Below the pieces are notes generated by a model. That model made no database searches, was not told the origin of the DNA, and saw only the letters and a list, made by a program, of their open reading frames with translations. 64,000 nt of DNA, from the NCBI GenBank assembly GCA_036365515.1, contig CM070877.1, positions 89,909,522 to 89,973,521 of the forward strand, given 5' to 3'. Of this stretch, positions 57,773 to 64,000 are shown in pieces. This DNA comes from Torymus aiolomorphi. Lineage: Eukaryota; Arthropoda; Insecta; Hymenoptera; Torymidae. The translations under genes were made by a program, and so were the position numbers. Each line of letters starts with the position of its first letter. Position 1 is the stretch's first letter.

Positions 57773-60700
57773 ACACGACCACATACCCGCTCCCAGCTCT
57801 CTCACTAGAGACCGAGGGTAACTCGGTCCAATCGTCTGGAGTAGAGAGCGAAGAAGTGCCCGTGGTTCAACCGAATGAAGTCAACCAAGAAACTTGCTCG
57901 CGATGGTGGCTTCAAGTAGGTGTAGCCGGTTACAGGTTACGAGCACTCTTCGATACAGGAGCTTCCTGGACTGCGATGAATTCTATAGGCCTACAGCTCG
58001 CTACGGCCTGTGGAAAAGAGTTAATCCCAGCTAGCGGCCTAACGGCACGAGTGGCAATCGGGCAAAGCATAGCAGTGGTTGGCTATGTGTATCTGCCCAT
58101 GGTCGTGGCTGGCGTGTGCAAAGAAGTGCGCGTCGCAATAATGCCAGATCTAGATACGGAGTGCTACTTGGGGGTAAACTTCATTAAGAAGTTTGGCGCT
58201 GTCTTAGACCTCACAGATAACAAGTTGCATCTCAAGGATGACGATGCAAGCGTAAAGTTAGAAGTAGCAGCCATAACCGCAAACAACACCGTGTCCGTAT
58301 AAGCTATAGGGTTGGTGGAACCAACAGAAGAACAGCGCAAAGAGGTAGAAGCTTTAGTAGCTCAGCTGATCGGTAGCAGCCTGGCATCACTACGGTGTAC
58401 TTCGTGGATCGAGCATGCAATAGGCGTCGGATCTACAAGACCCATTAAACAGAAGTACTATCCGGTATCTCAGAAACTCGAGGAAGAGATGCACAAACAG
58501 GTGGAGGAAATGCTAGTCGCGGGAATAATAGAACTCTCGACAAGTGGCTGGTCAAGTCCAGTGGTAATGGTACGCAAGACAAACGGGAAGTTCCGTTTCT
58601 GCGTGGACTTCAGAAAAGTGAACGCAGCGTCAAGGCCAGATGCGTACCCGTTACCATACATGGAAAGCATCTTGCGCAAACTGCAGAAAGCGCGATACAT
58701 CTCCACGTTGGATTTAAGCAGTGCGTACCACCAGATACCACTTAGTCCGGAGTACAAAGAGACTACGGCCTTCACCGTGCCAGGCAAAGGGCTTTTCCAA
58801 TTTATGAGAATGCCCTACGGTCTTTCGTATGCCGGAGCGTTCTTCCAGAGGCTGATTGACAAAGTCATCGGCCCGGAACTCGAACCTTTTGCTTACTCGT
58901 ATCTCGACGATATAATAATAGTCACAGAGACATTCGAGGAGCATAAAGAGGTTCTAAAAAGAGTTCTGGACATGATACAGGACGCGGGCCTCACAATAAA
59001 TCGCGAGAAGAGCGTCTTCTGTTGCGATGAGGTCCAATATCTCGGGGTCATAGTAAATAGAGATGGTTTTAAGCCAGACCCCGAGAAAATAAAGCCCATT
59101 ATGGGGTATCCGGTACCGAAAAACCTCCGTCAGCTGAGACGCTTCTTAGGAATGGCCTCGTGGTATAGAAAGTTTTTATCGAACTTTGCCACAATTGCTG
59201 AACCACTGACCGAATTGACGAAAAAGGATCGGAAATATGAGTGGTCAACGGCACAAGCAGAGGCCTTCCAAAAGCTAAAAGCGCTAGTAGCTTCTGCACC
59301 GATTCTACATAGACCGGTATCTAACGCGCAGTTCGTGGTGCAAACTGACGCAAGCGATACATGTCTGGGAGCGGTGCTATACCAAATAATTGACGGCGAT
59401 GAAAGAGTCCTAGAGTTCGCGAGTCGAACTCTGAGCGCAGCCGAGAGGAATTATAGCGTGACGGAACGAGAATGTCTAGCAATTCTCTGGGCAATTAAAA
59501 AGTTCCGTCCGTATATAGAGGCCTACGACTTCAAGGTTATCACGGACCATAGCAGCTTGAAGTGGCTCCGTGATCTCCAAAACCCGACCGGCAGGTTAGC
59601 TAGGTGGGCTTTGGAGCTGCAGAACCACAGTTTCACGGTCGAACATCGAAAGGGCTCGTTGAACAATGTCCCAGATGCCCTTTCGCGGATGTTCGAGGAA
59701 GAAGAGCCAGCGGTCGCCGCGTTAGAGCTCGAGCGCGATACAAACGAGCACTGGTACCTCAAGATCGTGAAAGAGGTTCAATAGCAGCCGCGAGACTTCC
59801 CCACGTTCAAGCTGGCGGAGGGTAGACTGTACAAGTACAACCCTAATGAAGTCATAGACGAATCTCTCGGCGACGACGATGCATGGAAGTTAGCAGTCCC
59901 TCACGAAAAGCGACGCGAAGTACTGAGAGAATGCCATGACTTTCCAAGTGCTGGGCACTTGGGCCGCGAGAAAACTCTAGAGAGAGTAAGGCGGAAGTAT
60001 TATTGGCCACACATGTCTCGAGATGTGGCGAGATACGTGAACCAGTGCCAAATTTGCCAGCAGTGCAAAGTCGAACAGCGCGCTCCAGCAGGATTCATGA
60101 GATGTCGTATAGCACAGCGTCCATGGCAAATCGTGGCCAGCGACATTATGGGACCCCTCCCTAAAACCAAGCACGGCCACGAATACATTCTCATCTTCCA
60201 GGACCTGTTCACACGCTGGATCGAAGTAATTCCGATAAAAAGTGCAGATGGCATATCGGTGATAAAAGGGCTCAACGAACGAGTATGCATGCGGTTCGGA
60301 ATCCCCGAGGTGTTTCTCTCCGATAATGGGACTGAATTTAAGAATGCACCCTTAGAGGCATTCTTAAAGGAAAGAAACGTGCATCACACGTTTACACCAC
60401 CATATCACCCTCAAGCCAATCCCGTCGAGCGTGTGAACCGAACGGTGAAGACCATGATCATGTCTTACGCTGAGGAGAATCACCGGTCCTGGGATGAGCA
60501 TCTGGACGAGCTGGCGTTCGCGTATAATACGGCAGAACACAGCTCTACCAAGATAAGTCCTGCCATGCTCATTTACGGCCGACAGCCTGACCCACCGAAG
60601 ACACTAAGGCGGAAGGAAGACAGGTTAGCCGAAGAGCAAGGGTAGCAAGAGGCTATAAGTAATTGGGTGGCGCGCATGGACAAGCTCCGCGAATTGCACG

Positions 60701-61320
60701 TTCGGGCAGCGGCCGACGCGCAAGCGGAGCAGGCGAGACAAGCCAAATATTATGACGCTCATCGTCGACCTCCAGAATTCTGTCTAGGCGATCGTGCATG
60801 GAGAGAGAATAAGGTACTATCCTCAGCAGCTGAGGGGATTTCTGCCAAATTAGCCCCGAAGTACGCGGGGCCCTACACGATTGTGAATATTCTAGGCGAA
60901 CACACCTATGAGATCCAAGGTGAGGATGGTCAAACGTTCAGTCCCGTCCATGCGCAGCAACTCAAGCGATACGTCTCCGCAGAAGAGCCCAAAAACTACT
61001 TGGACAAAAGTAGTCAAGAAGTAGCCCAGTCGCTACCACCGAGGGACTCTTCAGCCGAACGTAACGTGCCAGCGGGCAACAGAGTTAGCCAGGGGAATGT
61101 ACAGCCTCGGGCGACGGCTAAGAGGCGCGGTCCACCTCGTAAGACCACGCTGTTAGTTAGGCCAGGAAAGCGTGCGAGCGACGGCCGACCTACACGTGCG
61201 GTCGGTCCAACAGAGTCCAAGCGAGGTCCAGGGAGGCCAAAGGGCTCGAAGAAGAAGCCTGCACCTGCCGATGTCAGGCCAATTAGCCCCCGTCGAACCC
61301 GAGCGTCCGAAAAGCGCTAA
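57766..61320 (+). pseudogene. pol: Gypsy Pol: protease, RT, RNase H, integrase
   Basis: One frame, -1 to gag, runs 3.55 kb with in-frame stops TAA 58300, TAG 59782 and TAG 60643 and no frameshift. Protease: ALFDTGASWTAMNS and CYLGVNFIKKFGAVLDL. RT: KFRFCVDFRKVNAASRPDAY, ISTLDLSSAYHQIPL, AYSYLDDIIIVTE (catalytic YLDD). RNase H: VVQTDASDTCLGAVLY, ERECLAILWAIKKF, ITDHSSLKWL. Integrase: HDFPSAGHLG with CQICQQCK, ASDIMGPLPK (Asp), LSDNGTEFKN (Asp), ANPVERVNRTVKTMI (Glu), then the GPY/F module PKYAGPYTIVNIL. The C-terminal tail has RGPGRPKGSKKKP, an AT-hook. All catalytic residues are kept. The gene ends at TAA 61318. Confidence 0.9.
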
Positions 61321-61370
61321 CTGTGTCGTCCAGAAATTGTGCCGTCCGTACTAACCCGTCTTCGTCCTTG

Positions 61371-61424
61371 TTTTCCGATCCTCAGTCTCACCAATCTCCG
61401 GGGTCAATTTACCTGTTGCAGGAT
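61371..61424 (+). promoter_or_regulatory. Candidate splice acceptors for the third ORF
   Basis: CTTGTTTTCCGATCCTCAG (AG at 61384-61385) and CCTGTTGCAG (AG at 61420-61421) stand just before the first in-frame ATG of ORF3 at 61425. With the donor at 54028 in the LTR they would give a subgenomic mRNA, as is known for env of errantiviruses. This is inferred from consensus only. Confidence 0.4.
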
Positions 61425-62420
61425 ATGCAGGGCCTGACTCCAGAAATAGCAGAGAGGGCGAAGAAGGTGATTGCTGGATTAATCCAGTGCAACCCTGACC
61501 CCGCCGTCATTGACTTCCTGGAGCAGGTAGTGGAGGGCATAGACCCGGTGACACAGGCACCACCGCCAGTGGTAGAGCCCTCCACACTTGTCATAGAGGA
61601 GTTAGAGGCCCCGGAACCAAGAAGGGGACCTTCGGGACCAACCGACGCAGGCGTTGGCCCGTCCCCGCTCCGGCGACCTCATCCTCCGAAGGAGCAGCGG
61701 GAGAAGAGCGGGGCTCGGCCAGAAGAAGCACCAGTCGAGCCGATTGGTGCCGGCCGAGTTCCCGAAGAGGAGGCGGCTCGAGCCCATCATTGTGCGTCGG
61801 AAGTTGACGCCGGCGCGGCTCGGGCCGCACAAGGAAAAGAACGAGATGCTCCGACCCAGGCCCCAAAAGGAGCACCGACCGATGGAGTCGGTGCGGCCTG
61901 GGTCCCGATGGAGCAGGCTCCAGAGGAGGCGCGGCGCCTCAGCAAGTCCTCGCGCGCTGCGGAGGACGCTGCCCTGGCAGCACTGGAGGATTTTCTCCAG
62001 TGCCACGGTGAGGCCGGCGAGCGGCAAGCCGGTAAATGGGTCGGAATGGCCCAAGGCCGGCGAGAAGAGCTCGCGGCCGCCGCAGAGGCCAGGGCCGCCA
62101 GGCTGCGCCGCGCCGCCTTGCAGAAGGAGGAGGAGGCTCATCTGGCACGTGCGCAGGAGCGCATGGAAGAGGCCAGGCGAGCCAGGGAAAAGGCGGAGGA
62201 GATGGCGCGTCGGGCCAAAGAAGAGGCCCAGCGTCGTCTCCTACGCGAAGAGGAGCGCCTCCAAAGGGCGCTCGAAGAGGAGCAGGCGGCCCGGGAGGTA
62301 TTAAATGCACAGGCGCTTCCCCGGTGCTTCATGTGTGGCGAGCTTGGGGTAAAGAAGTCGAAGCACTGCCCCAACCAAGCTCGCCACAAGGGGCGCCGGA
62401 CTTACTTCCGGGCCAGCTGA
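61425..62420 (+). CDS. Third ORF: Ala/Glu/Arg coiled-coil protein with C-terminal Cys/His cluster
   Basis: The open frame begins at 61323 but has no ATG before 61425, giving 331 residues. The first 45 residues look folded (EIAERAKKVIAGLIQCNPDP, VIDFLEQVVEGID). A Pro/Glu-rich linker follows, then a long Arg/Glu/Ala coiled coil (about residues 210-300, AREKAEEMARRAKEEAQRRL). The C terminus has CFMCGELGVKKSKHC, a CX2C...HC cluster that may bind zinc, then a basic tail. There is no signal peptide or membrane segment, so it is not an envelope protein. It stands where env stands in errantiviruses. It is intact, unlike gag and pol. High GC makes other frames open too, but this one has the structured ends. 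Confidence 0.65.
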   Translation: MQGLTPEIAERAKKVIAGLIQCNPDPAVIDFLEQVVEGIDPVTQAPPPVVEPSTLVIEELEAPEPRRGPSGPTDAGVGPSPLRRPHPPKEQREKSGARPEEAPVEPIGAGRVPEEEAARAHHCASEVDAGAARAAQGKERDAPTQAPKGAPTDGVGAAWVPMEQAPEEARRLSKSSRAAEDAALAALEDFLQCHGEAGERQAGKWVGMAQGRREELAAAAEARAARLRRAALQKEEEAHLARAQERMEEARRAREKAEEMARRAKEEAQRRLLREEERLQRALEEEQAAREVLNAQALPRCFMCGELGVKKSKHCPNQARHKGRRTYFRAS

Positions 62421-62634
62421 AGAGGGCTAAGCCCCGAAGGGATTCTTTTTTTTTCTTGTTTTTTTTTAATAAAAATTAAAAGAAAAAGATAATGGGTGAC
62501 TCCGCTTCTTATACTTCCCTTGTCCCAAATTCCTTCCCGAAAGGCTCCACCGAATTAACCTTATTTTCAGGTACGACGACGGCCATGGATGACAGAGCTG
62601 CTCACGGTCCCCTAAGCAGCGTTTGGCGGGGGGG
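62421..62634 (+). promoter_or_regulatory. 3' untranslated part and polypurine tract
   Basis: After the ORF3 stop lies an AT-rich patch with AATAAAAATT near 62469. The stretch ends in GGCGGGGGGG (62625-62634) directly before the 3' LTR, which fits the polypurine tract that primes plus-strand DNA. Confidence 0.7.
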
Positions 62635-63712
62635 TGTAACGCGTGCGCGAGTTAGGTAATTCGAGATTCGAATTACCCGCGCCGAGCAGGCATGATCACC
62701 GAGGGCGCGAGCGCGCGAGCATCCTGACCGGATTAGAACGGTCTCGCGACGCGTAATATGCCCGTCGCGTACCCGCGAAGCTGCTTTTTGGCTTTATAGG
62801 AGTCACGGCAGCCATCTTCGTGTCTGCCATCGTGCCGAGAACTTCTCTCCAGTGTGTCTCTAAAAAGTTACCTCATCCGCGCCGTCCTACCTTTTTATAG
62901 TTATCGCGAGTGTAGTGGAGGCGCCGAGTAGGGTGTGTACGTGCGAAAGAGAGACAGAGAGAGAGAGAGCGATTTCGAGCCGCGTGAGCCGCACGAGACT
63001 GCGAGCGACGAGCCGGCAGCCAGCCCGCCTGCCGACCCAATAGAGCGAGCAAGAGAGAGAGAGAGAGAGAGCGCAACTGCTGTGCGAGCGACAGGGAGCG
63101 AGAGAGAGTCGAGTGCACCGGCTGCTCCTTCCTAACGTAAGTTTTCTACTCTCCTCTTGCGGGTTTATTGTAAAGGGTCGCACGGAAATCGCCCCGTGCA
63201 AGCTTTCTGTGCCGTGTACGGGCGGGTGTGTGTCAGCCCGCCGTACTTTAACACCACGTGCGAGAATAGCAGCTTCGCCGCGCGCCGTATCGTTCGCGCG
63301 TTTGAATCTTAATGGTCGCGCGCGAACTAACTCATTTGTTCTAATCAGCACGTGCGTTGTGCTTGTTGTTCTTAATGATTTTAATATACTGTGATATCTA
63401 ATTACTCGTCGCGTTGTTCATTACAACCTGTCCTTCTCCCGGATACCGCCGCCTCCGCGGGAAAACGACTCCGCCGGTCGTTTTCATATCTGAGCATAGC
63501 GGCCACGCGCTTTACTCTTCGAGCGCGTGCTTTTCCTCAGCGATCCAATTAGTTGGAAAGCGAAGTTCATGTGCGATCTTCGCGTTGTTTTCGGGATTCC
63601 AGGAGTAGATCCCCGGGCAAGTCATTTTAGTCTGACACCCGCGGCACCGTGTTCTAGGGCATCGCTGGCCTGTGGCTTGTTGGGATTTTCCCCCACTAGC
63701 CATCCTGTTACA
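62635..63712 (+). repeat. 3' LTR of the Gypsy element
   Basis: 1078 bp, TGTAACGCGTGCG to CCATCCTGTTACA, followed by the CTAC target duplication (63713-63716). It matches 53534-54604 with about 30 substitutions and small length changes in the GA-rich tract. Confidence 0.95.
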
Positions 63713-63743
63713 CTACAAATGAATTTGAATAAAAATAATTAAT

Positions 63744-64000
63744 TAAAAGGCTATAATCATACCCTTTGTAGCTACCGACGAAGTAATACTCGATTCTAAA
63801 AATTTTTAGAATATTTTTGTATGCCCTAATACGTATTGAACGATCTTCTTTGAGGTTATGTTCCAAAAACATGGTAAAAACACGAAAAAAATGTTTATAA
63901 TTTGATTTTATACCATTATTTGATGCAAAAATGGTAGTTCTGACAGTGGAATTCGAATATATAGAAAGAAATTGAAAAAAAATTGTTCATAAACACTTAT
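63744..64000 (-). repeat. Right inverted repeat of DDE/SWIM transposon (cut by window edge)
   Basis: Complement of 47931-48207. The match is still perfect in style at base 64000, so the repeat continues outside. Confidence 0.85.

Larger units (their letters stand above)
53534..63712 (+). mobile_element. Near-complete Ty3/Gypsy retrotransposon, 10.2 kb
   Basis: Two LTRs (1071 and 1078 bp, TGTAAC...ACA), a primer binding site, gag, pol in the -1 frame, a third ORF and a polypurine tract are all present, with CTAC duplicated on both sides. By eye the LTRs differ by about 30 substitutions and a few small gaps, so it is fairly young. Four in-frame stops (one in gag, three in pol) and no frameshifts were found. 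Its GC content is far above the surroundings. Confidence 0.95.
47931..64000 (+). mobile_element. DNA transposon with DDE/SWIM transposase, right end outside window
   Basis: Inverted repeats at 47931-48207 and 63744-64000 bound a transposase pseudogene (51227-53326). The right repeat runs off the window, and the left repeat may begin further left, so true ends are unknown. A 10.2-kb Gypsy element and at least two MITEs are nested inside. Without the Gypsy the visible part is about 5.9 kb. Confidence 0.7.

Noticed and set aside
59782..59787. Leaky stop TAG-CAG resembling the plant-virus readthrough signal
   Set aside because: The next codon is CCG, so the CAR-YYA rule fails; two other pol stops lack any readthrough context, so point mutation is simpler.
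61591..62479. Other open frames overlapping the third ORF
   Set aside because: High GC leaves all frames open; only the chosen frame has structured ends and a sensible start.

Overview
The window is eukaryotic nuclear DNA, most likely from an insect; a parasitoid wasp or other hymenopteran is plausible, but I cannot prove it. The DNA is AT-rich with short introns, and I see no complete host gene. It is built almost entirely from transposable elements of different ages nested in one another, plus satellite DNA. No rRNA, tRNA or CRISPR was found.

Layout. 1-3.9 kb: remnant of a + strand Gypsy-like gag/protease, tandem repeats and a possible LTR. 4.3-4.6 kb: a near-perfect foldback element with TA ends. 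5.6-11.4 kb: scattered minus-strand Gypsy fragments (integrase, RNase H, RT, gag), broken by a solo LTR, a hairpin cluster and a 981-bp tandem duplication. 12.8 kb: an orphan exon-like segment. 13.65-21.95 kb: a DNA element of about 8.3 kb with terminal inverted repeats of about 735 bp. Its decayed + strand gene ends in a FEN1/XPG-like PIN nuclease module and a cysteine-rich CXC (tesmin/TSO1-like) domain. A 1449-bp solo LTR (4-bp target duplication GTAT) interrupts this gene, and that LTR carries an array of eight or nine stem-loops with a constant apex and variable but self-complementary stems. 22-23.5 kb: piggyBac relic and a small MITE. 23.6-28.9 kb: satellite with ~309-bp monomers in a 1865-bp higher-order unit. 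29.1-37.8 kb: minus-strand Gypsy element with a tRNA-Lys-type primer binding site; its 5' end (LTR, PBS, gag) is duplicated in tandem. 37.8-38.9 kb: Helentron-like fragment with an endonuclease and a ubiquitin protease. 39-41.2 kb: diverged satellite. 41.2-47.6 kb: minus-strand BEL/Pao element with half its RT deleted and a striking TGAGT pentamer excess. 47.9 kb to beyond the right edge: a DNA transposon with a DDE_Tnp_4-like/SWIM transposase, whose right inverted repeat runs off the window. 53.5-63.7 kb, inside that transposon: a 10.2-kb Gypsy element with both LTRs (1071 and 1078 bp), CTAC target duplications, gag, a candidate -1 frameshift site, pol and an unusual third ORF.

How they fit. 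Nesting gives relative ages: the CXC/PIN element is older than the solo LTR and the piggyBac-type MITE inside it, and the DDE/SWIM transposon is older than the GC-richer Gypsy inside it. Nearly every coding region carries stop codons, so most genes here are pseudogenes. The youngest full element is the 53.5-63.7 kb Gypsy, with LTRs about 97% identical by eye. The parts I think most deserve follow-up are the hairpin-array LTR, the PIN-CXC element and the Gypsy third ORF.
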